Below are positions 32,501 to 43,600 of a stretch of DNA of 64,000 nucleotides, piece after piece. The DNA comes from Symbiodinium natans. Its lineage: Eukaryota > Sar > Dinophyceae > Suessiales > Symbiodiniaceae. The stretch covers positions 335,001-399,000 of the forward strand of contig CAJNDS010002104.1 of NCBI GenBank assembly GCA_905221605.1, read 5' to 3'. The position numbers were made by a program, and so were the translations under genes. Positions within the stretch are counted from its first letter, which is position 1. The number at the start of each line of letters is the position of its first letter. The notes under the pieces are model-generated. The model made no database searches and had not been told where the DNA came from. It worked only from the letters and a program-made list of their open reading frames with translations.

Positions 32501-34925
32501 AGCTTCTGAGCCACCCACCAGACGATCGCTAGGAATACTCTTCACAGCACGCATGACAAAAGCCAAGTCTGGATTATTTGATGAGACGGCAGGTGAAAGG
32601 CAAAGAGTTTCGGTGCCTCTCTCCAAACTTATTCGCACCTTCTATGGGCTGGGCCTCCCGCCGCGCCAAACCTGCAACACTTCGGGGTTTACGATAGTAA
32701 GGGGCCCCCTATATAGACCCCAATTGGTAGGACCCCCTTATAATAAGGCACCCATAATATCGTAGACCCCCACTTAAGTCCTGTACTCCAAGGAGTTCTT
32801 TTGAGGCTCGGACCAAAGAAGTCGAAGATCTCTGGGTGCCGAGGGTGCCGCACCGACCAGCCCATCCTGTGTTGGGTTTAGGGTTTAGGGTTTAGGGTTT
32901 AGGGTTTAGGGTTTAGGGTTTAGGGTTTAGGGTTTAGGGTTTAGGGTTTAGGGTTTAGGGTTTAGGGTTTAGGGTTTAGGGTTTAGGGTTTAGGGTTTAG
33001 GGTTTAGGGTTTGGGGTTTGGGGTTTAGGGTTTAGGGTTTAGGGTTTGGGGTTTGGGGTTTGGGGTTTAGGGTGTGAACATGAGCCCATGATGCAGGTGG
33101 GGGTTTACGATATTAGGGGTACCTTATTGGGGTACCTCATTATAAGGGGATCCTACTATTTGGGGGTCTATGCTAGGCGTCGCTTATTTTCGTAAACCCA
33201 CAAGGTTGCTTGAATGGATGAAACCTTCCCTGTTCCCAAGCCCTTCTTCGAAGGGTCGAGTCCACAACCTTGCCACCGAGATGGTTGGCAAGTTGTGAAG
33301 TTCATGATGCCTGTAAAACCTTGCTATCAAGTTCGGCGAAGCTTCTCTTCTGCAAGCTCGGTAACGCCATGGCTGTACAGGTTGTTCTCCTCAAGTCAGA
33401 GCCGGGTGAGGCCGGGTGATCGTGTGAGATGCGACGCTCAAGGCACAGCCTGCTTTGCCATGTGCTGATACACAGGAATGAAGGAGTAGACCGCTTTCTG
33501 CAGAAGCTTGCCAAGTCGCTGGGTCTGACAGATTCAGTCGGCGGATAGTGAACCTGGAATTCAGTAGATGGCGGGGACAGCATAGGTCACGTGAGACAGC
33601 TCAAAGGGCACCAGGGGGGCCAGAGGGGCCTTGACAGAACTTCAGGGGCCTTTGGGGACCTTAAGGGACCTTAACGGGGGCTTAGGGATCTTCGGCTCCT
33701 CCCCTTGATCTGCTCTTCCCATCTAAGTCAAACCCCTTGCAGACTGGCTCAGTACAGCCATGCCAAGGAACGAGTTCGCCACAGCTGCGACGTGATCGGG
33801 AGGGATGCGTTGGGCAGCCCAGATTGCCTGCTGCTGGACCAAGATCTGCACACTGAGGGGTCCGGAGGGGGGGCCATAATGTTGGACTGGCTTTAGTGGG
33901 AGGGGGCACTATTATGCGATGTTCCGGAAACCTTATAGGGGACCCCCCCATTGATAGGGTGGGCCTCAATAATGCGATGTTTGCCGGCCGGGGTTGCCGG
34001 TCAGGGCAAAAAATGTTTGAGTTGGTTGACTTAGAGAGAACAAAAGGAAGCTGAAGGCTTGGTTTCTTTCGTCTCCGCCGATGCAGATGTCTGTAGGTAC
34101 TACTACGACGACGACAACCCCAGCCCACACTATTCAGGATCCCCGAAAACCCCAAAATTGTTTGGGGGGGGGGGGGGGGACCCCTACGTACTAAAGCGAG
34201 TCCAACATTACATGCGACTTGCTGCAGGGGGCTACAATCAAGGCAACAAGAACAGCAGGCCTGTGTGGCGTGAAAGAACTTCGCCCAAGATTGGCAGATT
34301 CTTTCCTGCCGCTAACTTCTTGCTGGCGAGCTGCACTTGAGTTTGCCTGGCCCGTCATGACATTGAAGATCCAAACATCCCCCGGCTCTGCGTCAGCGAG
34401 GACCAGCCTCGTGCGATCCAGTCATCGGTGCTCAGGTCGCACGGAATGCAACAGGCGAAGATTGAGCTTGTACCCTAAACCCTAAACCCTCAACCATATT
34501 GCATATTACTGTAGAATGCCATCCTGAGGTCGAGGTGCGACTCGGACGCAGAAGAATAGTCGGGATTGGCAGGATCACCGACATCGTCGCCTGAGCAGTT
34601 GTGGCGACAAGCTGCTGACTGTGCACGTCGGGCACACGTCTGATGGTACCTGAGAGACGAAGTGTTTCTGAGACCTGCATGCCAGTGGCTGTAGAAGCCA
34701 TAGGTCTCGGCCATGTAGCCCATAGTCTCGACCTCAAAGTCTCGGCAAAATTGGGGAAGCCAAACAGAGACAGAGAAAGAAAGAGAATAACAAAAAAATG
34801 GAAAACATAGGGTTTTTGGCTAGAAAGCGCGTTTGAAGAGGGATGTGCTGACCTGTCAAGGCACTGCGCAGCGAGAGGTCTTGCATCGCTCCAGGGCAAT
34901 TTTGCTCAGCTCCTGCTCTGTTGAT
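29505..34925 (-). CDS. Peptidase family C69-like (dipeptidase) gene, many small exons
   Basis: Minus-strand pieces in the order expected for C69 proteins: about 34920-34860 ELSKIALERCKTSRCAV; about 34735-34690 ETMGYMAETYGFYSHW; 33845-33759 AIWAAQRIPPDHVAAVANSF (87 bp, AG before, GC after); about 32480-32382 NYTDRRMWRIFSLLSP; about 30940-30860 QFERAISMHRTSWSFV; about 30800-30730 SMWFGYDAPHGG; about 30640-30523 GTVYLPFYAAAAEGAP; about 30020-29900 AWWAFNFINQYTDL; about 29672-29505, a charged helical tail (INKEVREKADAFEKQ). C69 enzymes are N-terminal-nucleophile hydrolases that cleave dipeptides. The exon with the nucleophilic Cys and the true start were not found, and other pieces (for example 33540-33340, 32865-32774) are uncertain. 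Introns hold telomere arrays and inverted-repeat elements. Whether all pieces make one intact protein needs transcript data. Confidence 0.7.
30420..30520. repeat. Telomere-type TTTAGGG array in an intron of the C69-like gene
   Basis: About 14 TTTAGGG units with a few variants (GCTTAGGG, GCGGGTTT). The array starts 2 bp inside the apparent GT donor after the APDSSQDSQR codons (exon end 30523), so the intron begins GTCCCTAAACCC. Confidence 0.85.
30960..32380. other. Presumed introns of the C69-like gene
   Basis: The stretch between the NYTDRRMW and FERAIS exons. An inverted-repeat-like patch lies at about 30975-31075. The minus-strand reading at about 32010-31900 (KLDHSECINEFLTEAEECV) could be another exon, but I could not place it in the family. 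Confidence 0.35.
32684..32773. mobile_element. Inverted-repeat element forming most of an intron (GGGGTTTACGA family)
   Basis: It starts GGGGTTTACGATAGTAAGG and ends TATCGTAGACCCCCAC on the plus strand. On the minus strand its edge supplies a GT donor (GTGGGGGTCTACGA at 32773), and an AG lies 13 bp beyond the other end (intron 32773-32672). The exon assignment on either side is inferred. Confidence 0.65.
32874..33073. repeat. Longest telomere-type array, ~200 bp of TTTAGGG
   Basis: About 28 units, clean except for a few TTTGGGG variants at the right. It lies between C69-like exons, not at a sequence end. An AG acceptor (CCCAACACAG on minus, at 32867) directly borders the array, and a GGGGTTTACGA-family element lies on its other side, suggesting both occupy one intron. 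Confidence 0.9.
33099..33202. mobile_element. Inverted-repeat element (GGGGTTTACGA family) beside the telomere array
   Basis: About 104 bp from GTGGGGGTTTACGATA to TTTTCGTAAACCCACA, so the ends are inverted repeats. The interior includes nested palindromes (GGTACCTTATTGGGGTACC). It lies inside a presumed intron of the C69-like gene. Confidence 0.75.
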
Positions 34926-34929
34926 GAAA

Positions 34930-37059
34930 GCGCAGAGGGAAGACGGGTGCTTCATGGATTTTGATGGATTTTGCATGATTTTGCATTGTACACGGTCTTC
35001 TACAGTATGTGGCAGCCCAGGTGTGCACGGCAGAAGTCCGCAAAAGGACCTTTATCTCTAAGTTGCTCGAAGTTCTGGAGTCTAGAAGAACCATCTGGAA
35101 GCGCCTCGATGCCAAAGAGGCAGTTGCCTGCGAGACGGACTTGCGAGAACCACAGTGACTGCGAACGCGTGGCTGCATTCTGCAATTTGACGGGCAAGCA
35201 GGCAATTCTTGTGGCAGCAGGGGATTGCTGAACCCGAAGTCAAGCACAATTGGAAATCTCAGCTGCCTGGAACCCCGCACCTCTCTGCGTTTGGTGTTGT
35301 GATCATTTCAATGAACCCCGCTTCGCGTACACAGAACTCACGCGGCGAGTTGCTCATTACAGCCTACAACAGCCGACGCCGTCTCAGATCTCTCATGACA
35401 GTGTCTCCAACCCTCAAATACAAGTTCCAGCTGCCGAAAGTTTAGTGCAGATGGCCTTGTGGCTTGCTGATCGGCCAGCCCGCAGTGCGCGCAGAGCTTG
35501 TGCTTTCCTGAGCAAGAGACAAGGACTAAGCCCTGGAGACGAGCAGGGGGTCTCCTTCTGAATCTGAAAAAAACACTTCTTCCTTCCAAGCGTAGCCCGG
35601 AGAGCGCGCTGCCCCGGAACAACGCTTGGTAAGAGAGCCCGACTGTGGTGAGCCTCGTACAGTACTTCGTCACTTTGGGGTTACGACACGCCCGACCCAT
35701 GTCTAGCTCTTACTTAGAAGACTTCTGCCTGCGAGCATGGAGTGAGGTTGCCACTGGTGACAGTGTGAGCCCCATCTCGGTCGGAGTATGGACGGATCGC
35801 TTCAGAACAAAGCCTGGTCAAACTGCTCCGCCATTCCTTGCCTGGATGCTCATTCCGTGGATGGTCTGGCATCCCCGCACCGCACCAACAGTGCACCATC
35901 CCTCATAATCCCTGAAGCCCCCTTTGACACCTCAAACCTCAAGAAACCCCGGGAATCTCCCGGAAAGCCCAAGCACGTGCAACAACCCACCGGTGAAACC
36001 CTGAATCCTGAGCCAAATTTTAACCTCGTCGTGATTTGGGAAAAAACAACAGGTCACCACGAATATTTCGTTTCAGCTTCAGCCCTTCATTCTTCAAGAT
36101 ATAGCATGCAAAGATATAACCTGGTGCTGATTCCAAGATTCCCCAATGGAAAGGCCCCACTCATTCTGCACGCCATAGTCAGTGTCCCAGTAGGCCCAGG
36201 TTTCCTTGGTGGCCAGTAACAGCTGCGCGCAGCAAGGGCAAATATGTTGGGATCAAAAACCCTAAACGCCCTAATTAAACCCTAAACCCTAAACCCCATA
36301 ACCGGGACTGTTCGCCTGCTCTAGAACCAGTTTAGAGCCACACGCTCAGGGAGGTTGACGCCAGAGCCCGAACCCTGACACTGCGACGATCCACATCCTG
36401 CAACAATGCGACTTAACAACAATACGAATAAAATAATCTTCATAATCATACTGCTAATAACACTAATATAATAACGTAGTAATAATACTGTAAGAGTAAT
36501 CATGCCACTAATAAGAACAATAACACCTGCCCTTTCTGCGACAGCTGCTCAACTCAAGCCAGTGCGAGCTGGAGATGCGTTGTTGTCTTGTGCTGTCAAG
36601 GCGCCAACACCTGGGGAACGAAGCCCAAAGGATGAGTGTCCTGCCAGCATCCCGTATCAAGGGGTATAAGGAGGGGACCCCTGGAAGGGACCCTTCATCT
36701 GATTCCCCTAAACAACCCCCATATGGGTGGTTGTCAAAATTCTGGCCCCTTTTTGGGCCCCTATTATAATACGGCACCTAATATTTAGGGTACCCCAAAA
36801 GGGATCATGATTTTGACAACCACCCATTCATCCCTAAACCCTAAACCCTAAACCCTAAACCCTAACCCTAAACCCTAAACCCTAAACCCTAAACCCTAAA
36901 CCGATTCCCCTATACAATCCCCCATATATACCGCATATCTTCCAAAACTGATTGCTGGGGTGGAGGTCTCCGTCTGATCCCCAACGGCCGCGTACTCCGG
37001 GGAGCGCTCCTGCTTGGCAAGAGCTTAGCATGTAAGGCTTAGGCCCGAAACCCTAAACC
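34930..37059. other. Stretch with possible exons but no recognised gene
   Basis: The minus strand at about 35197-35060 reads plausibly (LFGIEALPDGSSRLQNFEQL) and could be an upstream exon of the C69-like gene. Telomere-like repeats lie at 36253-36297 and 36833-36902. An AAT/ATA-rich patch (36410-36520) and an inverted-repeat element (36723-36827) fill the rest. Confidence 0.4.
36723..36827. mobile_element. 105-bp element with 18-bp perfect inverted ends
   Basis: ATGGGTGGTTGTCAAAAT at the left end recurs exactly as its reverse complement at the right end. It has no ORF and no clear target duplication. A telomere-type array follows immediately (36833-36902). Confidence 0.8.
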
Positions 37060-37589
37060 CTAAACCCTAAACTTTAGGGTTGAGGGAGTTTTGCACGGAT
37101 ACAGACATACCCGCATGCCCATGAACAACAAAGCTGTGCCCTCAGCAGCCCTTGAGTTGTCGTGCAGTCGGGGCACGGCGCTGACCAAGCGTGGGTAACC
37201 AATCTCAGAACATTCATCTTCTGAATCTTCTGCAGTGACAAGCTCCCATTCTCTAGCAGTGCGGGTTGGTCCCTCTGTGACTTCTAGACTCGTCATCGAC
37301 TCAAATTCAGCAGCTGATTGCGCGCCGATTTGCGAGGCAACAGAAGGCATTCAGTTGCACCGTCTCTACATGAGCAACAAGAAGTCTCTCTCTCTCTCTC
37401 TGCCGCTGCATCCCAAAGGTCCCACTGCCCAAGAAGTGTGACTCGGAATTTGGCTTGCAGCCAAGGTTCCTGCCAAAGGTAAACAGGTCGTTTGCTGCCC
37501 TCTGGCCATTGGCGGCGCGGCACACGAATCAGACGGATGTCGTTGGTTGAGCTGCCCGCATCATCTGAGTGGCCTGGACTTAGCTCCAC
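37060..37589 (-). CDS. Probable exons of an unrecognised gene
   Basis: Two minus-strand readings look coding by composition: about 37525-37440 (NDLFTFGRNLGCKPNSESHF) and about 37350-37110 (QIGAQSAAEFESMTSLEVTE, then acidic and ending LLFMGM). A CT microsatellite (about 37384-37402) lies between them. No family recognised. They may belong to the same transcript as exons at 37.8-38.7 kb. Confidence 0.35.
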
Positions 37590-37822
37590 GCTTTTACAGA
37601 GCCAGGTCCGATACGGGAATCAAAGCTCATGCTCCTGCGATATGCTACTCTATACGACTCTATGATGTCATCGCGAACAGCAGTATCATGTGTTTTGAGT
37701 CCCTTCTTCGAAAGTGCCTATCATCGGCGCGCCGGATGCGCTGGCATGACGCCCGACAGCTACGACGGTGCAGGCGTCGGCCGAAGACGCGAGGAGGCTG
37801 AGAACAATCCAAGCGCGCTGGA

Positions 37823-38740
37823 TCATTTTAGCCATGGCGAAATGTCAGGCGAAGCACTCGCAGGGTAAGCAGAATCGATGCCTGAGTATAGGTCATGAAG
37901 CTTTTGCATCGTTGGAAAGGCATGTGTAATTAAGCTGCACGCTTGCAACATCTTCTGGAACGCATGGCCTAATGCCAACTTGGTCCCACAGCATAGAGAG
38001 CCAGAAGCAGCCCAATGCCCATTTGCACGGGTGGACATGCTAGCTGCGACCGCACTTGCATTTGGATTGTTGATTTTCTGCTAGGAAAGACAGGTGACGC
38101 AGATCTTGATGAACGAAGGTTGTGATTAGCCAGCACTGCGGGTGCTGGCAATGTGAGTGTCCTCGCTGCCTAGGGGAGCGCACAAGGCACAGCCACGAAA
38201 AAAACCCTGAGACACGAGCCATACTGCTCCTTGGATCAAACATCAGGTTGTTTAGTTGCATGGTTCCAATGCTGTCAAGCTTTGGCATAAGCACGCCGAG
38301 CAGAAGAGCACTCAGCAGCACAAGCTATGCCAGATGGGAATGCCAGAGCAGCCAAGTGCGGCGCGCAGTAGCTCTGCCACTTTTCGTTCAACTCTCTAGC
38401 ACTGCTTTGAAGAGACTTGACCTGCAGGGGGCGTCCTCAACCAGGCATCATACTGGAACATGTCGGACGCGCAGGCCTTTTGAACTAAGTGCCGATGATC
38501 CTCTTCGCAGCTAGCACCTGCCCAAGGGAAGTGTAGAGATGCATAGGACGTCAGAGGGCCATATTTACAGCGCTTCTGCGCGTTCAGTAGCCTAGCCCTC
38601 CTTCCCATCTCGGGGCCTCTCTGAGAATCTGAAACTGAAGAGGACCGTGCTCGCTGTCGAGCCCTCAGGTGCAAGAGCTTCGGTGACATTTCGCATGCGA
38701 GAACCGAGCACAGCCAATCAGATCTCCACGCAGCGTTCAC
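37823..38740 (-). CDS. Probable membrane protein, several exons (unrecognised)
   Basis: From the 5' side: about 38500-38430 (HLVQKACASDMFQYDAW), about 38425-38330 (VKSLQSSARELNEKWQSYCA, leading into a hydrophobic stretch), and about 38321-38180 (LLSALLLGVLMPKLDSIGTM). Then about 38040-37985, another hydrophobic run (MGIGLLLALYAVG), and about 37990-37823 (LALGHAFQKMLQACSLITHA, ending with a stop at 37823). At least two membrane spans are likely. The pieces are in different frames, so introns or small indels separate them. Confidence 0.45.
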
Positions 38741-38749
38741 GAAACGGCT

Positions 38750-41150
38750 GCCATTGCAAATTTCAGGGGCGATGGCAAGCTAAGGAAGCCGGCGCAATGA
38801 GACAGGTCATGTCACATGTGAGCACCCGCAAAAAATCTTATGTAAATGCTAATTAAAAAATCATGGGGTATCGCTTTTGGGGGGGGCCCTATCGCTTTAT
38901 GGGACTTTAGCTCAATGCTGCTACGAAAACCTATCGCTTTACTGCATATGAGACCCGAAACCTGCAACCCTACCGTGAAAACTCCTGAATTCTTAAACCC
39001 GTTTCCTTTCTTTAGGACCTATAAATCAAAGAGTGCGAGTGCTCCTTTTCCAGGAGCTGGAGCTCTCGCTGCTCGAATCAGAAATCCATATCCTAAACCT
39101 CGAACCCTCAACCTGGGCCAGGGCCTTTGCCCAGCTCTTCAGGTGACCAAATGGGTATCGTAGGGTTATCGCTTTCAGTATCGCTCTGGAATAGCACCCA
39201 ACACCCGAAATCATGACATGGTTGCAGAACGACTTTTGTATTCAAGATTCAGGGTATCGCTTTTGGGGGGGGGCCCATCGCTTTCCGAGGTTTCAGGCAC
39301 GACATGGGGTTTTTATCTCCGCCACAAGAGACCTCCTGCAACGTAATAAAAGTAGTCGCTCATGTGGCTCAAGCAGATGCTTTCTCGGGCGCAAGCCGTG
39401 GCCGCCTTGCCTGCAGCAAGGAGTTTTTTTGTTCCGAAGAACATGCATGGGGCCCCTCAAGATGTGTGCCAGGGATGGGATGTTGCACCTTACACCTGAA
39501 CGAGGAATGGCACCCCGAGTGCCCCACCGGATCTTCTTGGCACCATCTAAACTCCATTAAACTCCTAAACGTAACCCCCGAAGTCTCTGATTGTCAAGTT
39601 CTGAGGCCCGCACAGACGGCGAAGGCGTTACTAATCGTTGCCCATCCTGTCGCTGGCGTTGCAGGGAACGAACTGCTGAAACTCGGTGCCCGCTGCACAC
39701 GATGCACAAAGAAGCGATCACAACTCAAATTCCTTGTGTGCTGTGCACCTAGGAGTGCAAAACGGAGTGTGCCTTGAGGCGCACGAAGCGCACAGCCTCG
39801 CCTCAGAGCAGCACAGCTCTATAATCAAACTGGAATCCTGGAATGCCAAAGATATGCCGCATTGATTTCCAAGCAGCAAGGTCTACCTGCGGAGAGACAT
39901 CATAGGCGAGCTGAGGGGGCCGCCGTCTCTTGCCCGTCTGAGAATTACACGATTCTCGCCTGCGCGTCGCAGGCAGTCAGACTTGAGGTACCCAGCTGCG
40001 AGAACAAAATCGCAAGTTCACACCATGCTGCAAGCCTTGAGAAGACATCGGCAGACTGTGCAGAATGCTACCCACGGGATAAGATGGTAGCTAAGGGTAT
40101 GTAAGGAAGCCTTGCTCGTCGCACGCACTAACAGCCGCCCACAACATGCAGATTCCAAGAAACGAATGCCTGGCCTTCTAGTTCAAGGTCGAAAGCCTCT
40201 TCACCCGAACCCGGACTTCGCCCGTGCTCCTCAGGCATGCGCCATTGATGATCATTGATCATTCATACGATCATTCGCACCTATAGCTGCAGCATGCGAG
40301 ACCACTCTCAGAGTCCGTGGAGCGTTGGCTTAGGGCTGCAGCGTAGGCCGTCCATGAGATAAGCACGGCAGCCGTCGAGTCATTGCGTGAAAGCACCTGA
40401 GGAAGGCATGAGCCACACTTGCGGCATGCCTCATGTAACTAAACCAACTGTCAAGTGGCAACAGAGCACACCAGGAAAGAGCTTCCCGTCTCACGTACCC
40501 ACCACTTATAATCTCCTCCCGGACCCCAGTCTGCCACCCGTTTACAACTACAGCAATGCGAAGGACTTCATCCCTGCTGTAGCAAGGAAAGTGCGCGCGC
40601 ACACCCGCCCCCACGCGCGCACCCACTCTCTCTCCCCCCTCTGTCTCGACATCCCTGCACTGAGCCGTGCAAACCCGAAACTGTGGGCCAAGCCAGGGCA
40701 GGTCCACTGGGCGGCTGATGCTCCAGCTCTAAACCTGTCGCTGAAGCAAAAGGCATAGAACTCCCCTCCTAGCGCTTCAGCGCTATTTGCCAGAACTTCT
40801 TCGGCTATAACGGGAATGCTACATTACTCCTACATGCCCGCGGTTAGACTCTGAACGACTCAGCATGAGCTTTTATGGAAGTGCAATCATGACGGACGGC
40901 TCACGAGGCCGCCACGGCCATCCGCCTCCTGGATTCGGAAGATCCTGCTACGGATGCTCTGCCGGAAACCCTAAACCCTAAACCCTCCCCAGGCTGCTCA
41001 CAGCTCTACAGTTCCCGCGTGTTGAAAAAAGGGGAAACCAAGAACTCCAAGGCCTGTCACCTCGAGCTTCTTGCCAGTCACCACCTGGCCCACTGCACGA
41101 TAACTTTACCATCCCTAACATGGAGCAAGGGTCTTGAACTATGAGGGACA
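38750..41150. other. Region without a confident gene
   Basis: The motif TATCGCTTT with adjoining G runs recurs at about 38868-38940 and 39160-39285 in mixed orientation, like fragments of an inverted-repeat family. Plus-strand ORFs at 39304-39777 (Cys-rich) and 40387-40758 are open but unrecognised and oppose the direction of every accepted gene. Telomere-like repeats lie at 40967-40987. Confidence 0.4.
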
Positions 41151-41155
41151 GACCC

Positions 41156-42133
41156 TCACTGTCGCTGTGACAGAGGACCCCATCTCATGGCCCCTGCCGT
41201 TCTGCTGCTTTTTGCAATCTGACTTGGTGGGGCACTCTTTCGCGGGGTCATCTTCTGATTCATGGATGGGCCACCCACAGCAGGGGCTGAGGATCCCCAC
41301 GAATCACGTCGGACATCTTCGGCGGAACATACTTCCGCCCACCTGTTAAGCATGTCGCGATCACTCTGCTGCATCGTAGTCGCAAGGGGTGGGGGAAGCC
41401 CCGGAGTCGCCCCAAAGCAATACACAACTAATTGCTTGATTGATCTTTAACCCCCACAATGAAAGCTCAACTTTTGGCACCCTTGATGTGAAATTAGAGG
41501 AACCCCAAAACTTATAAAGTGATAAAGCTGTAGTTTCGCCCCGCCTAGACTAGCAGGGTGCTGACAAGAAGGATTCCGGAAGGTTCTCCAGCTGCTGAAT
41601 GCTGTCAAAAAAGAAGTTCTCACGTCGCGTCTGAGCTCGGCACCCAGGATACCATCATCGTACATACCCATGGCCTTTTTGGGCAGTGACGGGATATTGT
41701 GTCCACGGCGCGATGCTTCGAAAGCTGACACTTTAATGCAAACTAGATTGCACTACTACGTACTTCCAAGACAAGAGAGGCAAGAGAGTAGTGCAAACGC
41801 GTCAGGCGATGACATCATGTGGCTTCGCTGCTGGAGCCAGCTAGCTCTATATTAATCTGCCGTGCATCTCGGCACGGGCCTCGTTCAGCAAATCTGGAGT
41901 GTGTGGATCACATCCTGGACATTCGCGCGCAGGAGCACTCTCCCGACACCAGCATCATCGAAATAGCCAATGGGTGCTGACTGCAGCTGAGCTGAGCACA
42001 CTTGAAAACTAGCGAGCGAATGGCTCCAGGATGGATTTTCTGCGCATATTCCTAGAAATTGAAACCGTCTGAAGCTGCAGGCTGAGTAGGAGGTGGACTT
42101 GTGCATCAACATATTACTGGCTTTTCTACTCAC
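41156..42133 (-). CDS. Unrecognised gene, at least three exons
   Basis: Minus-strand readings: about 41990-41885 (IGYFDDAGVGRVLLRANVQD), about 41731-41555 (PSLPKKAMGMYDDGILGAEL, then RRDVRTSFLTAFSSWRTFRN) and about 41380-41156 (SDRDMLNRWAEVCSAEDVRR). They have the composition of real exons. The 41447-41555 gap carries 'aacccccacaatgaaagctc...ttataaagtgataaag' and behaves as an intron. No family recognised. Confidence 0.45.
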
Positions 42134-42178
42134 ATCTCGGCCGTCGGAGTTGAAGGGATCTTGGTTAGGGACCCTGCG

Positions 42179-42396
42179 AGTTGAAGGGATCTTGGTTAGG
42201 GACCCTGCGTGGACAACACAGACTCAAACTTAGCTCCCGCCGCGTCAAAGGATGGAAGCGCTGAATGGCTGACATTCCCAAAGGGTCCATGTACCTATAT
42301 AGTATATACTTGGGCCCAAAAGCTACTATATGGGAACCCCTTTAAGGTCCAAGTATGTACTATATGGGTTCTTGGACCCTTAGGGATTTGTGATGT
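42179..42396. mobile_element. Inverted-repeat element with GGGTCCATGTAC ends
   Basis: Within this span, about 42281-42390 runs from AAGGGTCCATGTACCTATAT to CTTGGACCCTT, with an internal TATATAGTATA motif repeated in inverse. Relatives are at 53882-53984 (nearly full) and 52212-52230 (left end only). A short direct duplication (gagttgaagggatcttggtt) lies just to the left at 42137-42200. Confidence 0.6.
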
Positions 42397-42984
42397 CCCA
42401 AATATGGACGTATCTGCTTGTACGATATCAGAGCCAGCATGGCTACAGCGGCGAGCGGACGGCTATGGATAAGTTGCGCAATGCCTGATGTAAAGGGAAT
42501 TGCTTTAAGGCCGACTCCTCATGACCGCGGGCAAGAAATACCTCACAATGACGATGAGCAATCGTCCCGGTATTTCTGGTTTGAGTGATGACATTTCACG
42601 TCAAAGTCCGCACCTTTGCTTTCGAACCTGCCTCCCCTCCTCGACAACCACATCCTCTCCAGCTAACAAACTCCGACAAACACCAACCAACCCCCGCCGG
42701 AGTCGCAACGTTCAGAGCTCTTTTTGCTTGCTGCAATACACCTAAGAACCTAAGAACCTAAGAACCTACACCTGAATCATTGACTTCACTTGCCCTCCTT
42801 TTTCCAGCAGTGCAGCAGCCCATGGGAGCCCAGGTCTCAGGTCACCTGCAAGCAGCCAGTAGACTTTGCCCTATTGGGTTTAGGGTTTAGGGTTTAGGGT
42901 TGCTTCATGAGTGGGGTCCCCGTGTGAAGGACCTCTCACTGTGAGGCACCGTTCCTAGTAGTAGCATCTCTCGGCAAGGTCACG

Positions 42985-43330
42985 TTGCAACAGCTCACCA
43001 CACATCGGGCACAAGTTCACCGGTCCAATAGAGGCAGAGGCATCTTTTTCGCATCTCTGCAGCATGACGTGCAAAGCACGTCCTCATGGACAACACTTCT
43101 GTCCACGCGCCCAAGCCTTGCCACATCTTGTGGTGCTCGGCGCATGGCAACTCTTCTAAGGAGTCGGAAGCTCCATCGCGGGTCGGTAGGGTTAGATGAA
43201 TGCAGTAGCCTGTTTGGGCCGCTACGGCTTTACCAAAGCTTGCCTCCCAACTGTGAGTGTAAGTCCAACTTCCATATTTAGGTAAGACACATCCTCTCCT
43301 GAATGTGCAGCATGACTCACGACGTGGCAC
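42985..43330 (-). CDS. Open frame downstream of the EGF-like gene, possible terminal exons
   Basis: A 111-codon minus-strand ORF (frame SWEASFGKAVAAQTGY...). A second minus frame of the same DNA contains LCPMCGELLQRD and VLCTSCCRD, reminiscent of a zinc-binding (RING-like) motif. The last defined exon of the EGF-like gene ends at 43601 in phase 1 with a GTATGT donor, so the next exon should lie here or further left. I could not establish a join. Confidence 0.3.
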
Positions 43331-43600
43331 CGCACGTGCTGACCTGACATCGGTGCCCAGCTGTCAGCAGCGGAAAGAGACAAAGCCATCGGACTTGGGG
43401 CTCATGTACCATGATCATGTGAGTCTAGATAATGCTAGTTTACTATTACAACAAAAATACTACTGCAATAATACCAATAATCATAATGCTAATAGTAATC
43501 GTAATAATTATACTACTAATATTTTTAATAATAATAAGAATAACAATGATCATAACGGAGTAACACAAGAATGTAGTGATACACTAAGCAAATGACATAC

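Noticed and set aside
39304-39777. Plus-strand Cys-rich 157-codon ORF
   Set aside because: No recognisable spacing of cysteines or signal peptide, and the minus strand is also partly open.
40387-40758. Plus-strand 123-codon ORF
   Set aside because: It opposes all supported genes, crosses a CGCACAC low-complexity tract and has no known domain; it cannot be excluded, but support is insufficient.
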